From positions 26,381,001 through 26,445,000 of the forward strand of contig CM049398.1 in NCBI GenBank assembly GCA_026929865.2: a DNA stretch of 64,000 nucleotides, written 5' to 3'. The notes beneath the pieces were generated by a model that was not told where the DNA came from, did not search any database, and worked only from the letters and a program-made list of their open reading frames with translations. A program made the translations under genes and the position numbers. Below, one piece after another: positions 50,919 to 64,000 of this stretch (positions are counted from its first letter, which is position 1; each line of letters begins with the position of its first letter). The DNA is from Hyperoplus lanceolatus (taxonomy: Eukaryota; Chordata; Actinopteri; Uranoscopiformes; Ammodytidae).

Positions 50919-52569
50919 GATGTGTCCATGTGTCTGTGTGTTTAGGTGTGCATGTGTTTGCCAGCACTGTCCTGGAGTCAGGGCAGAAAGGTTTATAGGG
51001 TACTCAATTAGTTCACCCCAAACACAAATCCAGAATATATTCCACATTCCAGGTCTATCCAGGATGTGGCAGGGAAAACACTAAAGCTCTGTCCACGAGT
51101 CGGAAAAACCCTCAAAGTCCTTCCCCTGTCCCGCTTATCCCTGAGAATCCTTGCACACAGAGGGACTAAAGGGGAGCCGATCACAGCTGGAATCCCACCA
51201 TCAGCCGCTGCCCCGGATTTTCTGATGTCGCTCTGGTTTGTTCTGGGTGAAAGGCGATTTGGTTCAGTGTCTGCTTGTGCCAGGCATATTTCAATTCTGT
51301 TTGCAGAAACAAAAGAGCTGTAATTGCATTGTTTGTAGCACACAGATGGTGAGAAGAAGGTTACTGGAGAGGCCACTATTTATTTGTAAATCATTATGAA
51401 TACAGTGTAAGTAATGAAGACAGTATTCTGGCTATTGATACATGAGGTTGCAGCTTTGGATAATTATTTACTATCAGTTTATAGTATTTTGTCCAACTAC
51501 AGTATCCACTGTGGAAAGTGGGTACAGAACAGGTTTATGGACAAGGATGAGGAGCAGAGTGAATGGTAGAGGAAAGCAATCTGTCTGACAGACTCACTGA
51601 GGGAAGACAGGAAGATCCAGATCAGCGCCTAATAGCTAACTGATAAAATCAGACCATGAAGTGTCTGAATTAGATGTGTTGTCCCTGAAAGTCAGGGTGT
51701 TGAGTAAGATTGTGTTGAAACAATCTGGTATGGCATTCTGGCACTTTCAGAATAATGTGATTCAGTTCATTTTGTGTTGCCTGCTTTCCTGCTTGTTTAC
51801 TCACTCATCAAATCAGAACATAATGACATGGCAGAGCCCTATACCCTCTCCAAACACATTGCATTCTGTCATCAAAATGAACACATGCACACAAGCCTTG
51901 TTACGGATGAATGTATTTCAATACATGATATGAAATGAGTGCAAAAAGACCACACAAAAAGTGATTAATATCACTGTCATGGTATGATGTTTCCAAATAT
52001 AAAGCCACAAAATGCCAAGTAGATGAAGAGGGAACTGGTAACAAATGCCAGCAAAACACATAATTAACAAATGTAAGGCCATTTATTAAATTACGCATTT
52101 AAAGAGCTACACACTGATATGTTTGTTGTCCATGCACTCAAATGGTGGGCATTTAGGATTGCACACCACAAGATCCACACTGATTGAAATTTATATTCTA
52201 GGGACAAAACAGCATTCTGGATTTGAGTTGACGGCAGACATCACTAGTGTGTTGACTTGTAATGGCCTTGCACCTACAGTGATGCATGTGTATAGTCTCC
52301 TTCATAAACCAAATGACAATTTAGGTTGTACCGGAGTATTTTTTGAAAAACATATTTTATACTACTGTGTAAAAAAATAATAGAGGAACAAACTTATTTG
52401 GGGTGATGCAGGGATGCAGGATAAATTGTCAATGTAGTTGCTGTCAATTTCAGTCATCAGTATGCATTCAAGAGATGGTGACCCTATGCTTGACAAGCCC
52501 CACTTTCACACTATGCTTAGGCAATGGTAAATAAACTTATAAAGCTCTTTTCTCTGTTTCTTTACAGAC
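50916..52569. other. Unique sequence with a GC-richer island
   Basis: 51060-51300 is GC-richer than its surroundings with open frames on both strands (minus strand 51376-51008, 122 codons). No domain, start context or splice structure supports a gene. Confidence 0.4.
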
Positions 52570-52776
52570 CAGAAGCGCTTTACATTGTTTTGTACACAAT
52601 CGCCAAATCACACACCGATAGCAGCAGCTACCACAATGGGTGCAAGCTAACTATAGGGGACAATTTGGGGTTCAGTGTCTGCAGGGACACTTTGACGTGT
52701 GGCGGGTAGACGGGGGATCGAACCACTGACCCTGCAACCCAGTGGACGAACGCCCTGCCCTCTTCGCCACCTAGCT
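52570..52776 (-). mobile_element. tRNA-derived SINE (minus strand)
   Basis: Read on the minus strand: a head with TGGCGAAGAGGG (A box) and GGTTCGATCCC (B box, about 52714-52724), a body with AAAGTGTCCCTGCAGACACT and CAAATTGTCCCC, and a tail TGTAAAGCGCTTCTGG. Its internal AAGTGTCCnnnGCA pattern is shared with the SINE at 34093. Terminal duplications are not clear. Confidence 0.68.
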
Positions 52777-53022
52777 TCAATGGAACACATTTGATCTGAA
52801 CTCTGATTACTGCAGTTCACCCTATGCCAATGCAATGTAGAATTCAGTTGGCCTCTTCTTCAGTGGTTGTTGAGAAAAGCACCAGACCTGCAGTGCAGCA
52901 CAGAACAGCGGCAGGCCAACCCAAACTCACAACATGAACCAATTTGGCAATTATTTTCAGGTAACACTTCCCCCCTGCTGAAACACAAACGAGAAGATCT
53001 CAGACCCACTAATCGTAGTGCT

Positions 53023-53177
<155 letters not shown>

Positions 53178-54124
53178 TGCTTTCAATTGCAGAGTAGAGC
53201 AACAATCCTCAAGTCCATCTTTTTTTTAAGACACTTTAAAAGATACAAGTCCCCGCAGCATGAATACAAATAGTCTTACTGACATCTTGTGGAACTAGCC
53301 ATGCATATAGTTTGGGATTTACGTTCCTGAGTTTGCGTTCTGCTGCCACGCCATATAGTGCAGGTGAATGTTATTGTAATGATTTGACTAAAACTCAACA
53401 ACAATTTTGGCCAAAAACAAATGTTGGTGCATGTATTATTTGTTTGGTAATATTGTTCTAATACAGGCAAAGCATAGCAAAGGGGTTATTGATGTCCCAA
53501 CAATGGTTTAAGCTAACTGCCCTTAAAATAATGCAGAATCATACATACAGTTAGGGCCAGAAACGTGATACAGTTTACACAAATGTTTTGACGTGTGACT
53601 GAGTGAGTTTGGTAAAGTAGAATATAGAGAAAGGAAGGGCTAGTCCATGTGCATCAGTGTTAGGGGCTCAAGTGGCGAGTGTAGAAAAGATAGAGTGAGC
53701 TGGTTCTGGCTGCAGGTCTTACCTTAATCCTTTCCGTCCACATTTTTCAAAGCACTACTCGAATGCACCCAAAGAAGCAGAGGGGCATCCTTTTGTCAAA
53801 GGCAGATTTACCTTATATAAAAACAGGTTTTCAGAAAGGAGGAGAGAGGAGGCTGAACCTTTAATGTTTTTCAAATAACTTTGAAAATAGACTGGAGTGA
53901 AATGAAATAAAAAAATAAAATGATAGATAGAGTAAGAACGCTGGATGTAGAGGAGAGATTGAAAGATGGGACGGCTTTGATTGGGGGTTATGGAGGGAGA
54001 GAGACAGACAGAAAGAGAGAAAGTGAGAGAGAGAGAGAGCTGTGGTTTCGTTGGGATTGCAGCCAGCGGAGCAGCTCAGAGGAGTAAGCTGCTTCCAGAT
54101 GAGTGAAAGAAGTCACACATGCGC

Positions 54125-54300
<176 letters not shown>

Positions 54301-55282
54301 AGCACATCGTACAACCAGAAAATCACTGAGATCTGCAAGGCAAAACTAGAGATGAGATTCTGGGTATGTTTGGAGGCGCACTGTCGTTTTGAAAGGCATT
54401 GACACTGTAAAATCAACCATGAAAGGCATATTATAATTTATTCATACAGTGTAGTGCTCCAAACATGATGTTACTGCCAGCAGCTGCTGAGCATTGAAGT
54501 ACTTATCCGTAAAATAACTTTAGTGTAAAAAAGACACGTTGTGATGTTACGGCAGGTTATGCCTGTGAATATTTCTTGGCCGGTTGCAGTAACTTAGAGT
54601 CTCCACAGGTTTCCTGCTTTCTTCAAGGTTGATGACAATTGGTCATGTAGCATACACACCCATGTGGAAAAAAAAACTATATGTAATTCCCACACTGTTT
54701 GTGTACAGATAAAAACCAATAAGTAATAAAATGTTACTTTTGGACATACCTGAAAGACGTTCCACTATGTTTCCTGTATTTGGGCTAAGCTTAGCTAACT
54801 GGCTGCCTCAAACAAAAAAGTAATCGATATTCTCTTCCAAATCTGTATAATTCTGTATTTAATATGATCCGTCCAGTCCTGATCATTAACAGCTAGCTTG
54901 ACATAACCCCTGTTGACTGTATAAAACAGTACATAAATCATGTCCTCACAATGTAGCTGTTTACCACTGTTAAATCCCAGGACATGGAAAAATATAAATA
55001 AGAAAACTTTGGAGTTACAGTGAGATCCCATTTTGATAGGCGGACTGCCTCCCTCCAGCTTTTGCCCCTGCGTCTGACTATGCCTATCATCGACTGTTTC
55101 AGTCATTTTCTTTGTGAGCGCTTAGGTAAGGTGGAGCTAGTGATCATCAAAGTATTGTGCTTGCTGGACCGCATTTGTGCACGCTGAGCAGAAATGTTGC
55201 CTCGCAAGAATGCTTTCCTGCTCAAGTGTAATGTTCTGTGCACTTGTATTACCTGCAGGCAGAATATTTTTCTTTGGATAGT
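54301..55282. other. Unique sequence, nothing recognised
   Basis: Short minus-strand frames only. Confidence 0.5.
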
Positions 55283-55286
55283 TTAA

Positions 55287-55519
55287 AGGTGCTATTTTTG
55301 AAACAGTCTAACTTTACCTCTGATGATCCTAAATGACGTGTAACAGCGAACAAAACCATCAGTGCAAAGAATGCTATTTTTACATAGTTTTGCCTTTGTC
55401 ATGGGTACGCTCACCCATGAACAACAGCTGGCGTAGTAAAAACACCGAAAACATCTTTTGCCGAAAGGGAATGCAATAATTAACACAAATTGAAAGTTCC
55501 TTGATTCCTTGATGCACCT
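55287..55519 (-). mobile_element. TTAA-target MITE, second copy
   Basis: AGGTGCTATTTTTG and TTGATGCACCT are the ends, flanked by TTAA (55283-55286 and 55520-55523). Reverse-complemented, the body matches 45089-45299 in order (GGAACTTTCA, CCAGCTG, TTCTTTGCACTG, TAGACTGTTT) at roughly 60-70% identity, with a terminus more diverged. Confidence 0.75.
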
Positions 55520-55973
55520 TTAAACAACATGAATGAAGAGAACCTTTGTGTTGGAAAATTGCTCTCACAATACTTAACTCCAAGAACTGCAACTTCCAGG
55601 ACTTAGAGTGGGCACAATTTCCAACCAAGTGGTGTCTGTCCATAGATGTTTAGTTTTAAATGGCCGTGTCAGTTTGGGTCCTGCCCTCAGGATGCAATAA
55701 CGAATGTGAATCTCCCTGAATTGGATGAAGGCAGTTGATGCTAGTCTCTTATGTGAACCACGGTACACAAATTGTACTCACAGGCAGCTATGAGCACACA
55801 ATCACACAAACATACTGTAACAATCTACACATGACAGGAATACTCCTGATGGAAGTAAATGGATGGAGTTCATCCCACAGGCAGCTATGAAGTGAAATGA
55901 ATGGGACAGATAATTCCCCGGAAAGGTCATCAGCTCTTGGATTTCAGGAAGATAAGAGCATGTGGGATTTCAG

Positions 55974-58818
<2,845 letters not shown>

Positions 58819-58891
<73 letters not shown>
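58819..58891. repeat. (CA)n microsatellite
   Basis: 36 CA units. Confidence 0.95.
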
Positions 58892-58892
<1 letters not shown>

Positions 58893-60028
58893 GAGAGTGT
58901 GCACATACCCATACAGAATACACAGAGTGTTCCTGCACTCAATTCAAATATATACTGTTAACACACAGTAACAGGTACAAACATTGAAAGCAGAAGAAGT
59001 GAGAGTGTCAAGGTGTTGAAAGAAAGAGACAGAGAGAGACATCCTGAATGCAATACATTGCTACGGCCATGACTGACCTTAAATAACCTGGAATTTCTTA
59101 AGGTGCAAAAAATCCTGCTTGTGCGTAATTAAACCTTTACTCTGGCATCCAGCTACCGCATGAGTTCAGAAGCAAGTCACTTGTGCAACATGTAGACCAG
59201 CATTTACTCATATTAGTAGCATGAAATACTGACTCACATTTGTTCAGTTCACTGGTAATTGGGGAATAAGGAGTGGGCATGAAAAAATAATTGCCAGTCA
59301 TTACGTTGTTTAAATAAAAGGATTTGTTAGAAAAAGGCAAACACAGAGAGTGCTGGTGTTCACAGAGTCACCATGATTTGTGCACGGGGGAAATACAAGG
59401 GTGAGGCTGCTCCCCCTTTGAGGACATGTGATTACAAGTATCTTAATATCAGATAATGGAATGGGGAACACACTAACCCCTATGTGTGTCTGCAGTGTGT
59501 GTGTGTGTGTGTGCACATGTTTTAAGAAATCCATCGTGTTGCTTCTTTCAGCACCACGGATAGTGCTACAGGGATCAACATAACATCCCCTAATACTTTT
59601 CATAGGGATTTTAAAACATGGTAATAACCAACTCTCTTAAGATGCCAAATTGGGATCGCCACAGGTTTACTGAAAATATTAACGTATTTGATTTCCAATT
59701 AAAAGGATATTTTTGCAAATCCTCTGTGTGGCCTACAGTTTCAAATAAAGCAATACTACTTTCAGTTTAGGATTCAAGGTGCAAAGCAGTTGGCTGAGGC
59801 TGCGATAAGCTCCATGAGGCTATTGGCAAGAGCCAACGCTGATAAGAAAAGAGTAATATGAGACATGGCCACTGGAATTTGTACCCATCCCTATTGCTTT
59901 TAAAGCAATCCCATGCCAACCTCAGTACTACAACTGATACAGAAGAGAGTTTGGCAAATGCCACTGCTTCTCTATGTCTCTGTCACTTCACTGTCAGCTT
60001 AGGGCAACACTGTGGAAATCAACTGTGG

Positions 60029-60029
<1 letters not shown>
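58892..60029. other. Unique sequence, nothing recognised
   Basis: Includes a short GT run (59495-59512). Confidence 0.5.

Positions 60030-60066
<37 letters not shown>
60030..60066. repeat. (AT)n microsatellite
   Basis: 18 AT units. Confidence 0.95.
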
Positions 60067-60070
<4 letters not shown>

Positions 60071-60602
60071 TTAAGCATTATTTTGCTCCTATTTGAACAG
60101 TGCAATGATGACATAGGTTGATGTTATGCTGATGTAAACTCTAGTTTTCTGTCAGCCTGGGAAGTTTTCTGCTATATCATATGTCAGACTATGTTTGATT
60201 AGTATGCATTTCAAGTGGATATATCTCATGCTAATAAAACACCTCTCATTATTCATTACTTTATCCTCACTCCTTTTCCTTTCCGCTCTTGTGCCTGTAC
60301 AAGGGTCGCAATCATCGTAATGTGTCGTAATCACATTCTGATAATTGCAAATCCAAGGGGGTGGTTATGTAGTTATAGAACAATAGGGGGTAGTGGGGGG
60401 GTCTGCGGTCGTCTGAAACACATTAAAGTTGTCTTACTCCTGCACTTCCCCTTCCCGTAATCGTTCTTCCTACTCCCTCCCCTCCTTCCCCCCATGCCCT
60501 TTCCTCTGACTCTATCACAGCCTGGTCCCCATTGTGCTGATAGATTATAATGATCTCTAATTAGATCTAAATATAACGATAGACATTCACTGCCATCAGT
60601 GC

Positions 60603-60605
<3 letters not shown>

Positions 60606-60660
<55 letters not shown>

Positions 60661-60671
60661 GTCTCTCTCTG
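60606..60671. repeat. (CT)n microsatellite
   Basis: CT run with a CTAT and two CTGT interruptions near the right edge. Confidence 0.95.
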
Positions 60672-61249
60672 TGGAGACTGGCTATCATTAGGATGGGTAA
60701 TAGGAGAGAAAAAAGAGGTGAAGAAAGACGAGTGGTGGATGGGGTGGACCAAGAAGTAAATGAGACACAGGAAGTGGTTTAAAAAAAAGGACAGGTGCAA
60801 ATGAAAATTTGAGGTTGAAAGGTGTTTCGAGCGACTCTGAACTTGAAACTTGGAGCAATTTACACCAAAGCGGTTTTATGGGCAATCAGCAGATCTATCA
60901 TTCAGCACATTGGGACTCTGTTAAGTCGTTTTCTTTTGCTTTTCTCCCAGCCAAACTCCTCATTCCCTCCGTACAGGCAAAAACAAAATACTCTACTCTC
61001 TTTTCTCATTTCATACTACGCAAAACTGTTGCATTGTGGTAGAGAAGATGACATGAGCTTTCTATGAAAGTATTACTGCTGCATGAGCATACACACTAAC
61101 TTGAAAGGGTGCATATGGATATGGATGGAATGTTCACATGCTTGATGTTAAAAAAAGTTCCTATGAATCAAGCTGGTATCAGATTAGCAGACTGGTAGCT
61201 TTGTGAAAGCCAAGCTCTCAAATGGAAACAACTGTATTGCACCTGGGGG

Positions 61250-61340
61250 TGATTGTGGTGTGGTGGTTAAAGCGTCCCCCTAGAGGATCAGTCCTCATCG
61301 CAGCAGTCCAGGTTCCAAACTGAGCCGTGGTCAGTTCTCT
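61250..61340 (+). mobile_element. Possible tRNA-SINE head fragment
   Basis: GTGTGGTGGTTAAAGCGTCC (A-box-like), then CCAGGTTCCAAACTGAGCC (B-box-like with a mismatch). The spacing suits a tRNA-derived SINE head. The body is not recognisable. Confidence 0.4.
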
Positions 61341-61549
61341 AGTCTCTCTAGTATAGTAATACAAGTACTACAGCCACTATAGTTGGTAGCATTGATCCCC
61401 ACACATAATTTGCAGGGGAGTCAAAACAAATGTTGAACATGAATTGTCCGCAGAACAAGGGGATGGTCCATCAGAGAAAAGGCAGCGCTTGAAAGTGTTG
61501 CTTCAACACAAGTTGTTGTCCAATAATGTTGACTGTTGGTACTTTCTAA

Positions 61550-61671
61550 CCTATGATACACAATGTGTGTATCAACAGCTGTAACGGCTTAGCTTCAGTG
61601 AGGTGTAGCTTGAAGTAATATAGAGTAATTTGTAGCAAACTACACTTACCAAAGTAGTTTGCCCAACACTG
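61550..61671 (-). mobile_element. Possible hAT/MITE end fragment (CAGTGTTGGGC type)
   Basis: On the minus strand the block starts CAGTGTTGGGCAAACTACTT and contains TGTAGTTTGCTACAAATTAC and AAGCTACACCTCACTGAAGC, a repeat type very common in fish. The other end and a target duplication were not found. Confidence 0.45.
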
Positions 61672-62557
61672 TCCATTTGTCTTTAAAAAAGGTCTGTCAC
61701 AGCCTAGAGAGAAAGAGAAAGACGTGCAGATGGCGTTTGTCGGGACATTTATATATAATAGACATCCTGTATTATGTCTAACTTGCACACTCTTTATCTC
61801 GTGGGTTTTGTGTGAGCCCTACAGGCCAGCATGTGTGAGTGTGCCCATTTTATCTTTATAACAAATGGTCTCTGATAACACTGTTGGCAGGATATCATCA
61901 GGTAAAGAACTATTACAAATCAAGATGATTCATCCGTTTCTCAACTCATCTCATCCTCCCTGTCACCAACTTGTCCTCCTTCTCCTCCTCAACTTAAAAT
62001 CAATAGTTCAGTTTTTACCAAGTGTAATTGATTTACTTTTCCTTTTTCCTTTCAATTCTTCATGCATTTGTCTTGTCAACCCTTTGTTTTTTTGTCAGCA
62101 GATTTTGGGGGTGTTCACTCCTGCACTCATTGTGGTGTCTCTCTTCCTCAAACTCTTTATAGGTTACATTTTTCACTATGATGTATGTAGGACTATACAT
62201 TCTGGATCATATAACTAATTGAACCACGGGCAGCACCATTGTAAGAGATTCAAGAAACACCAGAGGCTTGTGTCCACAATGTCCTATCACAAATCTTCCT
62301 TCTTATAATTAAAACTCTACAGTCCCCATGAAGACACATCACAGATCCCATTGTTACAGAACACACATGAAACACTGGAACTGCATTGTTTATGTGTATA
62401 ATTTCTCGTTGAGCTGCATGTATATAATCCCTGCTGTGCGCTGAATGCATATTTTCAAACACACAGTGTTGTGTATTTCACTCTAGGGTGCTGTGCACTA
62501 AAGCAGAGAGTATCTCAAATAAATACTAATGTGCACAACCACTACAGCACAGATTGT

Positions 62558-62561
<4 letters not shown>
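61672..62561. other. Unique sequence, nothing recognised
   Basis: A 117-codon frame at 61865-62218 is leucine/phenylalanine-rich, derived from pyrimidine-rich DNA, without a recognisable domain. Confidence 0.45.

Positions 62562-62598
<37 letters not shown>
62562..62598. repeat. (CA)n microsatellite
   Basis: 18 CA units. Confidence 0.95.
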
Positions 62599-62602
<4 letters not shown>

Positions 62603-64000
62603 ATGCATTCCAGGAATGGCTTATGTGCAACAAAGTACAGTATCCAATCACTTGGGAGAAATACAAGTGATGGGATATTTTGCAATGCATTCTGGGAAAG
62701 TCCCCTGTTACTTCCCTTGTTGGATTAACGGCAGCCCCATTCACCAATACATGAGTGTATCATCTATATGGCGTATGCGTTTAAATCCCATCTTTGTGTA
62801 TGTACTGTATAATCTCCTATATGGAATGGAGTGTCATTCGATTAACAATGTGAACATTTGTGAGGATTTCTTGTCCTATGTGTGTATACCTTATATCTGT
62901 TTTGAAATGGTTAATAGTGCTGATAAATCGTATGTTCCTGTCGGCTTGTCTCTGCTAAGGTGTTTTTGTCATTGTGTTTGTGTAGCTCATATGCGAGTAT
63001 ACCTCTGAGAAATAAAGACAATGTAAGATTGTAAATGGGAGGCAGTTGGGTGCCCTAACAATGTTTGATAAGACCCGGGGTTCCAAATGATCCCTCCTCT
63101 GTCTTTGCCTTTCTCTCCTTCTCTCCCACTGATTCCTCCCTACACCACATTGCTTTGGTTAATTTACCAGCAGCGGGATATGTCATCAAGCCCTCAGCCA
63201 CAAACAGATACACCCATGGATGCAGACAAATGCACACCCACATAAGTAAATACACTTTTTCTTCAAATTACACACAATGTTCATAGCACAAGTTCAAGCT
63301 TCAAAAACACATTTGTTTGTTTTTACTTTTATCTTTTCAGTGAGTAAGGGTGCACAAGAAGCTTCCTGCTAGGGACAGTACATGGAGAATGATAGTCAGA
63401 AAGGCTTTGCCCTTTTTTTAAACAGACATAAAGCTTACTATATGAGTAGGGGACATGTAATAAGTAAACACATCCCCACAAATGTACACACAGTTTGCTT
63501 GTGTACACAGATATACACATATAGGGACATATGTGAGTAAGTCCATACACACACACACAGACACACAGCTAGACATCTGATGCATTAATCTTCACATGTG
63601 TTGGGGGAAAGCAGTGTTAAAGCAGTGTTCTCTCTCTCTCTCTCTCTCTCTTATTCTCTCTGTGTCCCTGGTGAGGTTATGACTTCATTAAAACAGAACT
63701 AAGATCACAAGCTAGACTGAAATTATTTTCCAATTGGCGTGTTGAAGTCAGCGGTAATGCAAAAAAAGTTGCACTGAGTTTAAATGGTGTTTGTAAAAAA
63801 AGAAAAAGAGATAATTTGCAAAAGCCTGCCTATTAGATTATGCTATTTACATTTGCAATGGCATTCTATTTTAGAATAGGCTCTGGCTGGGTGCGTGCGT
63901 CAATATGTGGGTGGGGGAAGAGAGTTTTTGAGTGTGCATCGCAATGGCTGCTTGTGTTGGTATGTGTGAGTGTGAATGTATCAGCAAGAATAATCAAAAG
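62599..64000. other. Unassigned sequence to window end
   Basis: 62625-63060 ends with AATAAA (63012-63017) and CCTAACA and might be a degraded LTR-like block, but no matching ends or duplication were found. A CT run lies at 63631-63651. Confidence 0.35.

Noticed and set aside
51008..51376. 122-codon minus-strand frame over a GC-richer island
   Set aside because: Open frames occur on both strands there, composition explains the length, and no family resemblance or splice structure was seen.
62529..63008. 159-codon plus-strand open frame followed by AATAAA
   Set aside because: It begins in a CA repeat and has no domain; the sequence looks like a degraded repeat or LTR-like block instead.

Overview
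The window looks like non-coding teleost fish DNA, either a gene desert or part of a very large intron. Evidence for a fish: tRNA-headed SINEs, a Tc1-type element with actinopterygian-style ends, many hAT and TTAA MITE-like elements, LINE fragments, and roughly two dozen long CA/GT microsatellites. I found no complete host protein-coding gene. The longest convincing coding remnant is a broken LINE reverse transcriptase; one short minus-strand frame (36989-37171) has an exon-like shape but I could not identify it.

Region 1-5.6 kb is a self-nested transposon cluster. One copy of an unclassified inverted-repeat element (copy 1, + strand) sits inside a second copy (copy 2, - strand), next to a third partial copy (+). 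Copy 1 carries an 8-bp-TSD hAT element and a TA-TSD element with pogo-like appearance; copy 2 carries a 527-bp solo LTR. Because sister copies retain the empty sites, each insertion boundary can be read directly.

Region 5.6-17.2 kb: LINE 3' fragment, a 1,058-bp hAT with ATAGCAAC target duplication and a nested LINE tail, an internally deleted Tc1 element retaining a 65-codon in-frame transposase remnant, and a second hAT remnant homologous to one in the first cluster.

Region 18.1-25.7 kb: a 4.28-kb element with very long inverted ends and a 9-bp target duplication (Mutator-like architecture) containing a 1.26-kb PIF/Harbinger-like element, then a stack of a TA-type MITE, a long-TIR element and a hAT in a TA repeat.

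Region 25.7-64 kb: mostly unique AT-rich sequence with CA/GT repeats, a 625-bp hAT, four tRNA-derived SINEs or fragments, a broken LINE (38.5-40.2 kb) disrupted by a 48-bp palindromic insertion, an old L2-like fragment, and two members of one TTAA-flanked MITE family. Several AT-rich, homeobox-motif-rich blocks may be conserved regulatory elements, but that is inference only.

There is no operon or pathway here: the layout is a record of mobile-element insertions in a non-coding region.
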